From Photobacterium kishitanii (GTDB lineage Bacteria > Pseudomonadota > Gammaproteobacteria > Enterobacterales > Vibrionaceae), in assembly GCF_003026355.1 (NCBI RefSeq), contig NZ_PYON01000019.1:1-64000 (forward strand): 64,000 bases of DNA. The letters run 5' to 3'. The position numbers were made by a program, and so were the translations under genes. Of the stretch, positions 10,909-23,787 are shown one piece after another (position 1 is the stretch's first letter; each line of letters opens with the position of its first letter). The notes beneath the pieces were generated by a model, which had not been told where the DNA came from, did not search any database, and saw nothing but the letters and a program-made list of their open reading frames with translations.

Positions 10909-11598
10909 TTAACCTAGTGGAGATAGAATAATCTCTACACGACGGTTTTGTGCACGACCCTGTGAAGTACTGTTAGTGGCAACAGGACTATTTTCACCGC
11001 GTCCTTGAGAAACTACGCGATTAGCATCAACACCTTGACGAATAAGGTAGTTACCCACTTCACCAGCACGTACTTGTGATAAACGCTGGTTATAAGCTGC
11101 TGCACCTGAGCTATCAGTAAAGCCTAATACGTTAAGTTGAGTTTTAGGGTACTGTTTAGCAACTAACGCTACATTATGTAACGCTTCCATCGCACGGCCA
11201 TTTAATGAAGACTGATCAACACCAAAGGTAATTTCATTTGGCATATTCAAAATGATGTTATTGCCATTACGAGTAACACTAATACCTGAAGAAGCTAGTT
11301 GCTGACGCAGTTTAGCTTCTTGTACATCCATGTAATAACCAATGCCGCCACCCAATGCAGCGCCAGATGCAGCACCAATAAGTGCACCTTTACCGCGATC
11401 ATGCTTACTTGAAGAAGCAATACCAATTGCAGCTCCGGCTAACGCACCAATAATTGAACCACCGGTACCTTTCGCTGTTTGGCTTTCACCCGTGTAAGGG
11501 TTAACAGTAGAACAACCTGTCATTGTGATTGCTGCCACAACAGAAATTACGGCTGCACGCACCCAAGTTTTTGACGTCATTACTTGTTTATTTACCAT
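10909..11598 (-). CDS. yiaD: OmpA-family lipoprotein, YiaD-like
   Basis: A probable outer-membrane lipoprotein of 229 residues. A hydrophobic signal peptide ends at a lipobox-like MTGC (Cys29). Next comes a glycine-rich segment (GGSIIGALAGAAIG, GALIGAASGAALGGGIGYYMD, about 46-90) resembling a glycine-zipper. An OmpA C-terminal peptidoglycan-binding domain (about 115-229) contains VLGFTDSSG and RVEIILSP. It matches E. coli YiaD along its length. The ATG at 11598 lacks a strong ribosome site; the ATG seven codons in is a possible alternative. Single gene with its own terminator and an upstream hairpin. Confidence 0.85.
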   Translation of the reverse strand: MVNKQVMTSKTWVRAAVISVVAAITMTGCSTVNPYTGESQTAKGTGGSIIGALAGAAIGIASSSKHDRGKGALIGAASGAALGGGIGYYMDVQEAKLRQQLASSGISVTRNGNNIILNMPNEITFGVDQSSLNGRAMEALHNVALVAKQYPKTQLNVLGFTDSSGAAAYNQRLSQVRAGEVGNYLIRQGVDANRVVSQGRGENSPVATNSTSQGRAQNRRVEIILSPLG

Positions 11599-11648
11599 CT
11601 TATTTCAAGACCTATCTGCTCGATCAAATCATCGAGGGTATGCTAAAA

Positions 11649-11675
11649 ATTACCTCGAAAGGCTTTCGAGGTAAT
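11649..11675. other. 12-bp perfect inverted repeat upstream of yiaD
   Basis: ATTACCTCGAAA (11649-11660) and TTTCGAGGTAAT (11664-11675) with a three-base centre, about 50 bp before the yiaD start. No T-run follows on the minus strand, so it is more likely a 5'-UTR hairpin or an operator than a terminator. Confidence 0.6.
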
Positions 11676-11833
11676 ATCTCTTATAGTTATTGTAATCAAC
11701 CTTTACATTTACGCCATCAAAATAATGTCAAAGATTAGCTAAAAATCAGCATCAATAATGGGAATTATATCAAAACAAGCTCCAGATGGATAAAAAACAG
11801 CCACTGCCCCTACTCGCCTCAGAGCAGGCAAGG

Positions 11834-11839
11834 TATACT
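11834..11839 (+). promoter_or_regulatory. Candidate -10 element of glyQS
   Basis: TATACT, 43 bp before the glyQ ATG. The -35 region is poor, so this is a weak call. The 280 bp between yiaD and glyQ otherwise hold only the hairpin at 11649-11675. Confidence 0.3.
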
Positions 11840-11881
11840 GGATAATTAATCTTTTCATCCACTAATCTCGCGAAGCTGACA

Positions 11882-12793
11882 ATGCAGAAATACGATATTA
11901 AAACCTTTCAGGGCATGATCCTCGCGCTGCAGGATTACTGGGGCCAACAAGGCTGTACTATTGTGCAACCTCTTGACATGGAAGTGGGCGCAGGTACTTC
12001 GCACCCAATGACGTGTCTACGAGCTCTAGGTCCAGAACCAATTGCAGCAGCGTATGTACAACCTTCTCGCCGTCCAACCGACGGTCGTTACGGTGAAAAC
12101 CCTAACCGTCTTCAGCACTACTATCAGTTCCAAGTAATGCTTAAGCCGTCTCCAGATAATATTCAGGAACTGTACTTAGGCTCATTAGAAGTACTAGGTG
12201 TTGATACCAAAGTACATGACATCCGTTTCGTAGAAGACAACTGGGAAAACCCAACCTTGGGTGCTTGGGGTCTTGGCTGGGAAGTTTGGCTTAACGGTAT
12301 GGAAGTAACGCAGTTCACTTACTTCCAGCAAGTTGGCGGCCTTGAGTGTAAACCTGTTACAGGCGAAATCACTTACGGTATTGAGCGTCTAGCGATGTAC
12401 ATTCAAAACGTTGACTCAGTCTATGACTTAGTTTGGACAGATGGTCCCCTAGGTAAAGTAACCTACGGTGATATCTTCCATCAAAATGAGGTTGAGCAAT
12501 CAACTTACAACTTTGAACACGCTGATGTTGATTTCCTATTTACTTTCTTTGACCAGTGCGAGAAAGAATCACTGAAGCTATTAGCACTTGAGCAGCCACT
12601 GCCATTACCTGCTTACGAACGTATTTTGAAAGCAGCCCATGCCTTCAACTTACTTGATGCTCGTAAAGCAATCTCAGTGACTGAACGTCAACGTTACATT
12701 CTACGTATTCGTAACGTAACCAAACAAGTAGCTGAAGCTTACTATGCATCACGCGAAGCACTTGGCTTCCCAATGTGTAAAAAAGATAAGTAA
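11882..12793 (+). CDS. glyQ: Glycine--tRNA ligase alpha subunit
   Basis: The catalytic alpha chain of the alpha2beta2 bacterial glycyl-tRNA synthetase. It activates glycine for charging tRNA-Gly. The 303-residue protein is full length and begins with the typical [20 protein letters not shown]. It contains [15 protein letters not shown] and the class II segments ending [10 protein letters not shown]. glyS follows after 9 bp. Confidence 0.97.
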   Translation: MQKYDIKTFQGMILALQDYWGQQGCTIVQPLDMEVGAGTSHPMTCLRALGPEPIAAAYVQPSRRPTDGRYGENPNRLQHYYQFQVMLKPSPDNIQELYLGSLEVLGVDTKVHDIRFVEDNWENPTLGAWGLGWEVWLNGMEVTQFTYFQQVGGLECKPVTGEITYGIERLAMYIQNVDSVYDLVWTDGPLGKVTYGDIFHQNEVEQSTYNFEHADVDFLFTFFDQCEKESLKLLALEQPLPLPAYERILKAAHAFNLLDARKAISVTERQRYILRIRNVTKQVAEAYYASREALGFPMCKKDK

Positions 12794-12802
12794 GGGATAG
12801 CC

Positions 12803-14872
12803 ATGACAGATAAGAATTTCTTAATTGAGCTAGGTACTGAAGAGTTGCCACCGAAGGCACTTCGCACTCTAGCTGAAGCGTTCGCAGCCAACTTTGAAGC
12901 AGAACTAAAAGCTGCTGATTTACCTCACCAAGGTATTAAGTGGTATGCGGCACCGCGTCGTCTAGCACTTAAAGTAACAGCACTTGCTGAAAATCAACCT
13001 GACAAAGTGGTTGAAAAACGCGGTCCTGCTATCGCGGCGGCTTTTGATGCTGATGGTAATCCAACTAAAGCAGCTCAAGGCTGGGCTCGTGGTAATGGTA
13101 TTACGGTTGATCAAGCTGAGCGCATGGTTACCGATAAAGGTGAATGGCTCCTATTCAAGCAACAAGTAACAGGTCAACCAACCCAAACATTACTGCCTGA
13201 ACTTGCAGCAGCAGCGTTGGCTAAATTGCCTATCCCACGCCCAATGCGTTGGGGTGACAAAGACACCCAATTCATTCGTCCAGTGAAAACACTAACGATG
13301 CTATTAGGTGATGAGCTGATTGAAGGCACTATTTTAGGTGTTGCTTCAGCACGTACTATTCGCGGTCACCGCTTTATGGGTGAAGCTGAATTTACCATCG
13401 ATAATGCTGATCAGTACCCTGCTATCTTAGAACAGCGCGGCAAAGTAATGGCCGACTACGAAACCCGTAAAGCGATTATTTTGGCTGATGCTAAAAAAGC
13501 TGCTGAGGCTGTAGGCGGTATTGCTGATCTTGATGATGAGTTAGTTGAAGAAGTAACTTCACTGGTTGAATGGCCGGTAGTACTAACCGCTTCATTTGAA
13601 GAAGAGTTCTTAAAGGTTCCTTCTGAAGCTTTGGTTTACACCATGAAAGGTGACCAAAAGTACTTCCCTGTTTACGATGCTGAAGGCAAGCTAGTACCTA
13701 AGTTCATCTTCGTATCGAACATCATCTCTAATGATCCAAGCCAAGTTATCTCGGGTAACGAGAAAGTGGTTCGCCCTCGTTTAGCAGATGCTGAGTTCTT
13801 CTTTAATACTGACCTTAAGAGCAAGTTAGTTGATCGTCTGCCTCAACTTGAGACAGCTATCTTCCAAAAGCAACTTGGTACAATTAAAGATAAAACTGAT
13901 CGTATCACTGAACTTGCAGGCTACATTGCAGAGAAGATCGGTGCTGATGTCACTAATGCTAAACGCGCAGGTCTACTAGCTAAGTGTGACTTAATGACCT
14001 CAATGGTGTTTGAGTTTACTGAGACTCAAGGCGTGATGGGCATGCACTACGCACGTCATGACGGCGAAGCTGAAGATGTTGCACTAGCACTGAACGAGCA
14101 ATACATGCCTCGTTTTGCTGGCGATCAACTTCCAAGCACTGGCGTATCATCTGCAGTAGCGATGGCTGACAAACTAGATACTATCGTTGGTATCTTTGGT
14201 ATTGGCCAAGCACCAAAAGGCAGTGACCCATTTGCATTACGTCGCGCTTCTCTTGGTGTGCTACGTATCATCGTTGAAAATGGTTACCAACTTGACCTAG
14301 TTGATTTAGTTGCTAAAGCACACTCACTCTTTGGTGATAAGCTAACTAACGCTAATGTTGATTCAGACGTGATTGAATTTATGCTGGGTCGCTTCCGCGC
14401 TTGGTATCAAGACGCAGGTTTCAGCATTGATGTTATTCAAGCTGTGCTAGCGATGCACCCAACACAACCAGCTGACTTTGATAAGCGAGTTAAAGCGGTA
14501 AGTCATTTCCGTGACTTAGACGCAGCTGAATCACTAGCAGCCGCAAATAAGCGTGTGGGTAATATTCTAGCGAAATTCGATGGTGAGCTACCAACAACAG
14601 TTGATAATAGCTTATTAGTGGAAGCTGCAGAAAAAGATCTAGCCGCAAAAGTGGCAGCAGTTGTAGCAACCCTAGCACCTGTCTTTGCTGCTGGAGATTA
14701 CCAGCAAGCACTAACAGAGCTAGCATCACTACGCGAACCTGTTGATGCTTTCTTTGATAACGTGATGGTTATGGCGGAAGACGAACAACTTAAAGTTAAC
14801 CGTCTGGCACTGCTTAACCTACTGCGTAACCAGTTCTTACAAGTAGCCGATATTTCATTACTACAAAAGTAA
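12803..14872 (+). CDS. glyS: Glycine--tRNA ligase beta subunit
   Basis: The beta chain of glycyl-tRNA synthetase, which recognises and binds the tRNA. It is full length at 689 residues, opening with [20 protein letters not shown]. It includes the HD-like central segment ([20 protein letters not shown]) and a C-terminal anticodon-binding region. AAGGGAT is the ribosome site. A strong terminator ends the glyQS operon. Confidence 0.97.
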   Translation: MTDKNFLIELGTEELPPKALRTLAEAFAANFEAELKAADLPHQGIKWYAAPRRLALKVTALAENQPDKVVEKRGPAIAAAFDADGNPTKAAQGWARGNGITVDQAERMVTDKGEWLLFKQQVTGQPTQTLLPELAAAALAKLPIPRPMRWGDKDTQFIRPVKTLTMLLGDELIEGTILGVASARTIRGHRFMGEAEFTIDNADQYPAILEQRGKVMADYETRKAIILADAKKAAEAVGGIADLDDELVEEVTSLVEWPVVLTASFEEEFLKVPSEALVYTMKGDQKYFPVYDAEGKLVPKFIFVSNIISNDPSQVISGNEKVVRPRLADAEFFFNTDLKSKLVDRLPQLETAIFQKQLGTIKDKTDRITELAGYIAEKIGADVTNAKRAGLLAKCDLMTSMVFEFTETQGVMGMHYARHDGEAEDVALALNEQYMPRFAGDQLPSTGVSSAVAMADKLDTIVGIFGIGQAPKGSDPFALRRASLGVLRIIVENGYQLDLVDLVAKAHSLFGDKLTNANVDSDVIEFMLGRFRAWYQDAGFSIDVIQAVLAMHPTQPADFDKRVKAVSHFRDLDAAESLAAANKRVGNILAKFDGELPTTVDNSLLVEAAEKDLAAKVAAVVATLAPVFAAGDYQQALTELASLREPVDAFFDNVMVMAEDEQLKVNRLALLNLLRNQFLQVADISLLQK

Positions 14873-14900
14873 CTGTTATAACCGCTGCAGAATAATGACA

Positions 14901-14926
14901 AACCACGCTTCGGCGTGGTTTTTTTA
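14901..14926 (+). terminator. Terminator after glyQS
   Basis: Stem AACCACGC / GCGTGGTT with a TTCG tetraloop followed by a T-run. Confidence 0.9.
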
Positions 14927-14950
14927 TAACCCGAGTTTTATAATTTAAAC

Positions 14951-14966
14951 TGTTCCACGTGAAACA
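14951..14966. promoter_or_regulatory. parS centromere site
   Basis: TGTTCCACGTGAAACA is identical to the classical chromosomal parS 16-mer. It lies intergenically between the glyQS terminator and avtA, about 19 kb from oriC and 21 kb from parAB. ParB (37245-38144) should nucleate here. Confidence 0.92.
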
Positions 14967-15108
14967 TTCAACACAGCCGACCACCACCATAGACACTAAC
15001 TAAGGCTTTCGCTTCAAATGGCAATCAGGTATTTTGAGCTATTCCCCGTCAGACATAGCGGGCTTTACAAGTGCTAAACTCAGCACTGATATAGAGGTCA
15101 ATAGCACC

Positions 15109-16359
15109 ATGGAATTTTCTGTCTTTGGCGATAAATTCGCTGGCGATTCTGGCATTACTCAATTAATGCATGATCTAAATGATGGTTTAACTAACCCCAA
15201 TGCCATTATGCTTGGCGGTGGTAACCCAGCCCAAATCCCAGCGATGGTCGATTATTTCAATCAGCTATTGGTTGATATGGCAGCGACTGGTGAGCTGACG
15301 AATTCAATTACCAATTATGATGGCCCTCAAGGAAAAGACCGTTTTATTACTGCCCTTGCCGCACTCCTCAAGCAGCACTATGGTTGGGACATCAGTAGTG
15401 AAAATATTACCCTTACCAATGGTAGTCAAAGCGCGTTCTTTAATTTGTTTAATTTATTGGCGGGTAAATGTCGCCATGGTGTCAATAAGAAAATCCTATT
15501 ACCGTTATCGCCTGAGTATATTGGCTATGCCGATGCTGGACTTGATGATGATATGTTTATCTCTTATCAACCGACGATCAGTTTGCTGAATGATGGGCTG
15601 TTTAAATATCACATTGATTTTAGTCAATTGGTTATTGATGACAGTATTGGTGCAATTTGTGCGTCACGGCCAACCAACCCCACCGGCAATGTACTCACCG
15701 ATGACGAAATTAAGCAGCTCGACGCCCTCGCACAAGCGCACAATATTCCACTGATTATCGACAATGCTTATGGCATGCCCTTCCCTGATATTATTTTTGC
15801 TGATGTCACTCCATTTTGGAACAGCAATACTATTTTATGCATGAGCTTATCCAAACTAGGGTTACCGGGTATTCGCTGCGGGATTGTGATCGCCAATAAA
15901 GAAATCATTACAGCACTCACTAATATCAATGGCATTATCAACCTTGCACCAGGCAGCTTAGGTCCAGCCATTGCCGACAAATTAATTAGCCGCAATGACT
16001 TATTACGCTTAAGCCATGAAGTAATTCGACCCTTTTATCAACGTAAAGCACAGCATGCTGTTAGTCTATTACAACGTTATATTACTGATGAACGGTTTCG
16101 AATCCATAAACCTGAAGGGGCAATATTCCTATGGCTATGGTGTAACCAATTACCTATTTCGACTAAAGAGCTTTATCGACGTTTAAAAGCACGAGGAGTG
16201 TTAATTGTACCTGGTGAATATTTCTTTATTGGTTTAGCTAAGCCATGGTCGCATAGTCAGCAATGCTTACGCATGAACTATGTCCAAAGTGATGAGAAGA
16301 TGGAACAAGGGATAAAAATGATCGCTGAAGAAATAACTCGAGCTTATGCCGAAGGTTAA
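15109..16359 (+). CDS. avtA: Valine--pyruvate aminotransferase
   Basis: A PLP-dependent class I aminotransferase (transaminase C). It exchanges amino groups between valine and pyruvate to make alanine. The 416-residue protein matches E. coli AvtA along its length, including MLGGGNPAQIPAM, NYDGPQGK, TNGSQSAFFNLFN, SRPTNPTGN and the PLP-lysine segment MSLSKLGLPG. I start at the ATG that gives MEFSVFGDKF, as in the family. The frame is open 25 codons further upstream without conservation. GAGG precedes the ATG. Monocistronic, ended by a bidirectional terminator shared with gyrB. Confidence 0.93.
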   Translation: MEFSVFGDKFAGDSGITQLMHDLNDGLTNPNAIMLGGGNPAQIPAMVDYFNQLLVDMAATGELTNSITNYDGPQGKDRFITALAALLKQHYGWDISSENITLTNGSQSAFFNLFNLLAGKCRHGVNKKILLPLSPEYIGYADAGLDDDMFISYQPTISLLNDGLFKYHIDFSQLVIDDSIGAICASRPTNPTGNVLTDDEIKQLDALAQAHNIPLIIDNAYGMPFPDIIFADVTPFWNSNTILCMSLSKLGLPGIRCGIVIANKEIITALTNINGIINLAPGSLGPAIADKLISRNDLLRLSHEVIRPFYQRKAQHAVSLLQRYITDERFRIHKPEGAIFLWLWCNQLPISTKELYRRLKARGVLIVPGEYFFIGLAKPWSHSQQCLRMNYVQSDEKMEQGIKMIAEEITRAYAEG

Positions 16360-16404
16360 TCGTAACCCTGCCCTACTGACAAACAAATAAAAAATATCAC
16401 ATAA

Positions 16405-16434
16405 AAAAACGCCGCTAATAATAGCGGCGTTTTT
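16405..16434. terminator. Bidirectional terminator between avtA and gyrB
   Basis: Stem AAACGCCGCTA / TAGCGGCGTTT with loop ATAA, with A-rich and T-rich runs on both sides. Confidence 0.88.
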
Positions 16435-16457
16435 ATAAGTATTAACCTAATGACAAA

Positions 16458-18893
<2,436 letters not shown>

Positions 18894-19976
18894 TTAATTA
18901 TCCTGTGTTATCTTACCGTGTTCAACCATGAACAACTTACCACTTTCATCAAGCATATCAACCACTTGCTCGCGACTAATAGCACTAATGAACACTTGGG
19001 CGTTAGTTTCCTTTAATCGCTGCGCAAGCAACGCTCGCCTATGGCTATCCAATTCGGAAGCAAAATCATCAATTAGGTAAATACACTGTTTGCCGGTGGC
19101 CTCAGTTAGATGTAAACCTTGCGCTAAACGCAATGCACACACCATTAACTTTAACTGACCGCGGGACAATACGTCCTCAACCGGTGTTCCAGCAACTTTA
19201 ATCCGTAAATCAGCCTTGTGCGGCCCACTTACGGTATAGCCAAGCTGACAGTCACGTTCAAAATTACGTTGTAGCAGCTCAGCATACGGTGTCTCTTTTT
19301 CCCAGCCACGGTAAAAACCGAGCTGGATATCAAATTCAGGTAGGAACACCTGACATATTTCAGCCGCTTTGATCTTAACGGCATTAATGTAATCTTGACG
19401 CCACACACTAATTTGTTCAGCAAGTAACGCGAGTTCTTGATCCCAATAACTGAGTTCACGGTAACTACGTGCTTGCTTTAATAATGCATTACGCTGTTTC
19501 GTCAGTCGCTTCAAACGGCTCCATGCATTATAGAACTTTGGCTCCACATGAAACACACCCCAATCAATAAAAGCCCGTCGAAATTTAGGGCCGCCGATTA
19601 ATAAATCGAACCCTTCGGGGGTAATTAACTGCAGCGGTAAAATCTGTGCGAGTTGGGCTAATTTCTGATTACCTTCACCGCCAATTTTAACTTCAGTGGT
19701 ACCATCGCGCTGCTTGCTGATCCCCACCGGTAAAATGAGATCATTGCTATCAGTGACTCGACCATGAATAAATAGCTGTTGCTGCTCATGGCGAATAACA
19801 CGACTGGTTAAATGACTACGAAATGAGCGCCCATGTCCTAAATAATGAATTGCTTCAAGGACACTGGTCTTGCCGCTGCCATTGGCGCCAACTAAAAAAT
19901 TAAAACCACTGGCTAACGCAATATCACACTGAGCAATATTACGAAAATCCTGCACTAATAACCGAGTAAGAGCCAT
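18894..19976 (-). CDS. recF: DNA replication and repair protein RecF
   Basis: An SMC-like ATPase that helps load RecA at gaps through the RecFOR pathway. It is full length at 360 residues. The Walker A motif GANGSGKT (30-37), the signature motif near [17 protein letters not shown], and the Walker B-type [11 protein letters not shown] are intact. It begins two bases after the dnaN stop, so translation is probably coupled. Confidence 0.97.
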   Translation of the reverse strand: MALTRLLVQDFRNIAQCDIALASGFNFLVGANGSGKTSVLEAIHYLGHGRSFRSHLTSRVIRHEQQQLFIHGRVTDSNDLILPVGISKQRDGTTEVKIGGEGNQKLAQLAQILPLQLITPEGFDLLIGGPKFRRAFIDWGVFHVEPKFYNAWSRLKRLTKQRNALLKQARSYRELSYWDQELALLAEQISVWRQDYINAVKIKAAEICQVFLPEFDIQLGFYRGWEKETPYAELLQRNFERDCQLGYTVSGPHKADLRIKVAGTPVEDVLSRGQLKLMVCALRLAQGLHLTEATGKQCIYLIDDFASELDSHRRALLAQRLKETNAQVFISAISREQVVDMLDESGKLFMVEHGKITQDN

Positions 19977-19978
19977 AA

Positions 19979-21079
19979 TTACAATCTAATTGGCATTACA
20001 ACATACATCGCTTCATCATTAGTCGCATCTTCAATTAATGAAGGTGCATTGGCGTCAGAAAGTGACAACCGCACTTGATCACACTTAAGGGTGTTTAATA
20101 CATCAAGCACATAACTGACATTGAAACCAATCTCTAAACTGTCACCTTGATAGTCAACATCAAGAAACTCTTCAGCTTCTTCTTGTTCTGGATTATTCGC
20201 AGTGATCCGCATTTCGCCATTAGATAAACCGACTCTGACACCACGGAACTTTTCATTCGACAAAATAGCAGCTCGCGCAAATGCTTTACGCATATCATCA
20301 CAGTTAGCTTCGACAAATTTAGTACTATTTTGTGGCATCACGCGACGATAATCAGGGAAACGGCCATCAACCAGCTTGGAGGTAAAGACAAAGTTACCTA
20401 CTGTTGCCCGCAGATTCGAGTGACCAATTTGAATATTCACCAATGATTCTGGATTATCAAATAAACGCACTAATTCAAGTACCCCTTTACGCGGTACAAT
20501 AATTTGTTTAGTGGGTAAATCATGGCCAGTATTAATCGCACATACCGCCATTCGGTGACCATCAGTCGCAACAGAACGCAAATTTTGACCATCGGTTTCA
20601 AATAGCATCCCATTAAGATAGTAACGCACATCTTGGTTTGCCATTGAAAACTGGGTGCTATCGATCAGTTGACGCATACGCCCTTGTTCAAGGGTAAACT
20701 CAACTTCACTTTGCCAATCTTCGATATTAGGAAAATCAGCTGCAGGTAACGTCGTTAAGGTATAACGGCTACGACCAGAGCGAATTAAAACCCGATCACC
20801 TTCATAGATCACCGCAATGGTGGCACTATCAGGCAAACCACGGCAAATATCTAAAAATTTACGTGACGGTACCGTTACAGCACCGGCTTCAAAATCGCCT
20901 TCCAATGCGATTTTAGCGATCAATTCCACTTCAAGATCAGTACCTGTCATCGACAAGCATCCATCTTCAACTTGCAGCAGAATATTACCTAAAATCGGTA
21001 ATGACGGACGGCCACCTAATGCACCAGTGACCTGCTGTAAAGGTTTTAATAAATGTTCACGTTCAACAGTAAATTTCAT
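19979..21079 (-). CDS. dnaN: DNA polymerase III subunit beta (sliding clamp)
   Basis: The processivity clamp of the replicative polymerase. It is full length at 366 residues with the three-fold clamp architecture. It opens [19 protein letters not shown] and ends with the conserved YVVMPIRL. It lies one base after the dnaA stop and two bases before recF, a tightly packed operon. Confidence 0.98.
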   Translation of the reverse strand: MKFTVEREHLLKPLQQVTGALGGRPSLPILGNILLQVEDGCLSMTGTDLEVELIAKIALEGDFEAGAVTVPSRKFLDICRGLPDSATIAVIYEGDRVLIRSGRSRYTLTTLPAADFPNIEDWQSEVEFTLEQGRMRQLIDSTQFSMANQDVRYYLNGMLFETDGQNLRSVATDGHRMAVCAINTGHDLPTKQIIVPRKGVLELVRLFDNPESLVNIQIGHSNLRATVGNFVFTSKLVDGRFPDYRRVMPQNSTKFVEANCDDMRKAFARAAILSNEKFRGVRVGLSNGEMRITANNPEQEEAEEFLDVDYQGDSLEIGFNVSYVLDVLNTLKCDQVRLSLSDANAPSLIEDATNDEAMYVVMPIRL

Positions 21080-21080
21080 A

Positions 21081-22478
21081 TTAAGACGACAACGTTCTAA
21101 TTAAGTTTGAATAATCTTCTTTAATATCGTGGCTTTCTTCACGTAGCTGCTCGATCTTACGACAAGCATGGAGCACGGTAGTATGATCGCGACCACCAAA
21201 GGCATCGCCAATCTCAGGAAGACTGTGGTTTGTCAGCTCTTTCGCTAATGCCATCGCCATTTGACGCGGACGAGCAACACTACGAGAACGACGTTTCGAC
21301 AGCATATCTGCCATCTTTATTTTATAGTATTCGGCAACTGTCTTCTGAATATTATCAATCGTTACTAGCTTTTCTTGCAATGCGAGTAAATCACGTAGGG
21401 CTTCACGCACAAAATCAATCGTGATTGCACGACCAGTAAAATTAGCATTAGCAATAACCCGATTCAATGCCCCTTCTAATTCACGGACATTAGAACGTAA
21501 ACGCTTTGCAATAAAGAAAGCGACTTCATCAGCCAGTCGAATATTATGATCTTCAGCTTTCTTCATTAAAATAGCAACGCGTGTTTCCAGCTCAGGCGGT
21601 TCAATAGCAACCGTTAATCCCCAACCAAATCGCGATTTTAGTCGATCCTCAACCCCGTTAATTTCACGAGGATAACGATCTGACGTTAGAATGATTTGCT
21701 GATTTCCCTCTAATAAAGCATTAAAGGTATGAAAAAATTCTTCTTGAGAACGTTCTTTATTGGCAAAAAATTGAATGTCATCAATTAATAGCGCATCAAC
21801 ACTGCGGTAATAACGCTTAAATTCTTCAATCGCATTATTTTGCAGTGCTTTCACCATATCTTGCACAAATCGCTCAGAATGCATGTAAACCACTTTTGCA
21901 TTGGGTTTACGATTCGCAATGGCATTACCAACAGCATGTAATAAGTGCGTTTTACCAAGACCCGTACCACCATATAAAAATAATGGATTATAGGCAGCGC
22001 CTGGATTGTCAGACACTTGCCGACAAGCTGCGAGTCCTAATTGGTTAGATTTACCTTCAACAAAATTATTAAAATTATGTTTAGGGTTAACATTAGACCG
22101 GTAGCCTCCTGGCGATTCGTTTTGCACCGGAGAAGGCGCAGGCTCATAGCGCATTGGCTCAGGTTCAGTACGAGGTCTTGATTGCGGCAAGGTAAATACC
22201 GGTGGCGCAACGGGCTGTGGCGGTGCAGAAAGAGGTTTACTACCGACTTCAAACCGTAAACTCGGCGCATCAGCACCACAAAATTCATTAAGCAGACGAT
22301 TAATGTTATTAAGATATTTATCGCGCACCCAATCAAGCACAAACCGATTAGGGGCAAATAATGTCAAGGTATGATCATTTAACTCAGCCTGAAGCGGACG
22401 CAGCCACATACTGAATTCTGTCGCAGGGAGTTCTTCCTGAAGGCGTTGAAGGCACTGCAACCATAGCGAAGATGACAA
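21081..22478 (-). CDS. dnaA: Chromosomal replication initiator protein DnaA
   Basis: The AAA+ initiator that binds DnaA boxes in oriC and melts the origin. An N-terminal DnaB-interacting domain ([20 protein letters not shown]) is followed by a proline-rich linker (about 80-125). The AAA+ domain has Walker A GGTGLGKT (about 170-177), and the C-terminal box-binding helix contains [16 protein letters not shown] start at a TTG giving [11 protein letters not shown] (465 residues), because it matches the family N-terminus and has GGAG six bases before it. The frame is open to an ATG at 22508 and passes an in-frame GTG at 22490. First gene of the dnaA-dnaN-recF-gyrB operon. Confidence 0.95.
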   Translation of the reverse strand: MSSSLWLQCLQRLQEELPATEFSMWLRPLQAELNDHTLTLFAPNRFVLDWVRDKYLNNINRLLNEFCGADAPSLRFEVGSKPLSAPPQPVAPPVFTLPQSRPRTEPEPMRYEPAPSPVQNESPGGYRSNVNPKHNFNNFVEGKSNQLGLAACRQVSDNPGAAYNPLFLYGGTGLGKTHLLHAVGNAIANRKPNAKVVYMHSERFVQDMVKALQNNAIEEFKRYYRSVDALLIDDIQFFANKERSQEEFFHTFNALLEGNQQIILTSDRYPREINGVEDRLKSRFGWGLTVAIEPPELETRVAILMKKAEDHNIRLADEVAFFIAKRLRSNVRELEGALNRVIANANFTGRAITIDFVREALRDLLALQEKLVTIDNIQKTVAEYYKIKMADMLSKRRSRSVARPRQMAMALAKELTNHSLPEIGDAFGGRDHTTVLHACRKIEQLREESHDIKEDYSNLIRTLSS

Positions 22479-22541
22479 GGTAGACTCCACACTGAATAAA
22501 CAAAACATAAAAGGAAGATAATTTTATACGCGCTGAACAAG

Positions 22542-22774
22542 GATCTCCAGTAAAGAGATCGCAGATCCAGTGAATAAGATCGAACTTATGCACATGGATC
22601 GCACAATAAAATGCAAGATCAGCACAATTTAACCTGCCTTTACCCACAACTATATTAACACAGCAATCACAAAGATAAGTCTTTCATTGCCCGTTTAATG
22701 CTGTTTTTACTAAATAATGGCCATTTTATCACCACCAATTATCATCCACAGGGAAAACCTATCGTTGTGGGTAA
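22542..22774. promoter_or_regulatory. dnaA upstream control region with GATC cluster and DnaA-box-like sites
   Basis: Six GATC sites lie within 22542-22620, a density expected for Dam/SeqA control. DnaA-box-like 9-mers are TTATGCACA (22586-22594), TTACCCACA (22640-22648) and its reverse TGTGGGTAA (22766-22774), each one base from the TTATCCACA consensus. This fits autoregulation of dnaA by DnaA and methylation state. I could not place a convincing -35/-10 pair. Confidence 0.6.
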
Positions 22775-22854
22775 CCTTTATGGTCATCACACGCTATTTC
22801 TATGCCGAAAAAAGCATGCTATTGAAGAGTAATATGTCGCTTGCCAAACAAATG

Positions 22855-22869
22855 GTTATTTCAAATAAC
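22855..22869. promoter_or_regulatory. Dyad upstream of the cystine-type ABC operon
   Basis: GTTATTT-C-AAATAAC, a perfect dyad about 85 bp before the start of the binding-protein gene. A TTGCCA lies just upstream and a TATTAT just downstream, but their spacing is not good for a promoter. The binding protein is unknown. Confidence 0.35.
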
Positions 22870-22952
22870 TGTTAATTATTATCTTTATCATTTAATACCA
22901 AGGTAGGATGGCCTCACCAAATAAAGTCCTATAAAGGTCAGGAAAATACCGA

Positions 22953-23708
22953 ATGAAAAACTGGATAAAACCCATCGTGATTGCAAGTACACTGCTTGCT
23001 TGTACAACCACCAGTGTAATGGCTGCAACCACAGTTAAAGTGGGTATGTCTGGTCGTTATTTTCCGTTTACTTTTGTCAGTAAAGATAAATTACAAGGGT
23101 TTGAAGTCGACCTTTGGCATGAAATTGGCCAACGCAATGACTATAACGTTGAATTTGTAACAGCGAGCTTCTCTGGCTTATTTGGTCAATTAGAAACTGG
23201 TCGTATTGATACTATTTCTAACCAAATTACGATTACCCCTGCCCGCCAAGCTAAATTTTTATTCAGCCAACCTTATGTGATTGACGGTGCACAGTTAGTG
23301 GTTCGTAAAGGTAATACGACCATCCACTCACCTGCCGATTTAAATGGTAAAACCGTTGGCGTTAATCTGGGTTCAAACTACGAACAGCTACTACGCAAAT
23401 TACCTAATGCCGATAAAATTAATATCAAAACTTATGACAGTGGTATTGAGCAGGATGTGGCTTTAGGACGTACAGATGCATTTGTAATGGATCGTTTATC
23501 ATCCGTGGCGATCATTAACAGTAAGCCGCTACCGTTACAATTAGCAGGCAAACCGTTTGCAACCATTGAGAATGCATGGCCATTTTTAAATAATGCCAAA
23601 GGTAAATTATTGCAACAACAGGTAAATAAAGCATTAACTGCCATGCGTGATGATGGCACTTTGGCGGCAATTTCAACTAAATGGTTCCATAGCGATATCA
23701 CCCAATAA
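22953..23708 (+). CDS. Amino-acid ABC transporter substrate-binding protein, cystine type
   Basis: A periplasmic binding protein of the polar amino-acid family (SBP_bac_3), 251 residues. A signal peptide ends at about residue 24 (SVMA-ATT). The pattern resembles the cystine-binding protein TcyJ/FliY: RYFPFTFVSKD, GFEVDLWHEIG, ISNQITITPAR, VGVNLGSNYEQLLRK, VMDRLS and DGTLAAISTKWF. It heads an operon with a permease and an ATPase. L-cystine specificity is inferred from similarity; another polar amino acid is possible. Vibrios carry a related transporter near dnaA. Confidence 0.82.
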   Translation: MKNWIKPIVIASTLLACTTTSVMAATTVKVGMSGRYFPFTFVSKDKLQGFEVDLWHEIGQRNDYNVEFVTASFSGLFGQLETGRIDTISNQITITPARQAKFLFSQPYVIDGAQLVVRKGNTTIHSPADLNGKTVGVNLGSNYEQLLRKLPNADKINIKTYDSGIEQDVALGRTDAFVMDRLSSVAIINSKPLPLQLAGKPFATIENAWPFLNNAKGKLLQQQVNKALTAMRDDGTLAAISTKWFHSDITQ

Positions 23709-23714
23709 TTCTGT

Positions 23715-23745
23715 TCCACCATCGACAATGAAACTCGATGGTGGA
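23715..23745 (+). other. Intercistronic hairpin between binding protein and permease
   Basis: TCCACCATCGA / TCGATGGTGGA, an 11-bp perfect stem with a nine-base loop, in the 79-bp gap after the binding-protein gene. No T-run follows directly. It could stabilise the upstream mRNA so that more binding protein than permease is made, as in other ABC operons. Confidence 0.6.
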
Positions 23746-23787
23746 TCTCGATTTACATTTGCATAATCAGTACAACGGATCACCATT

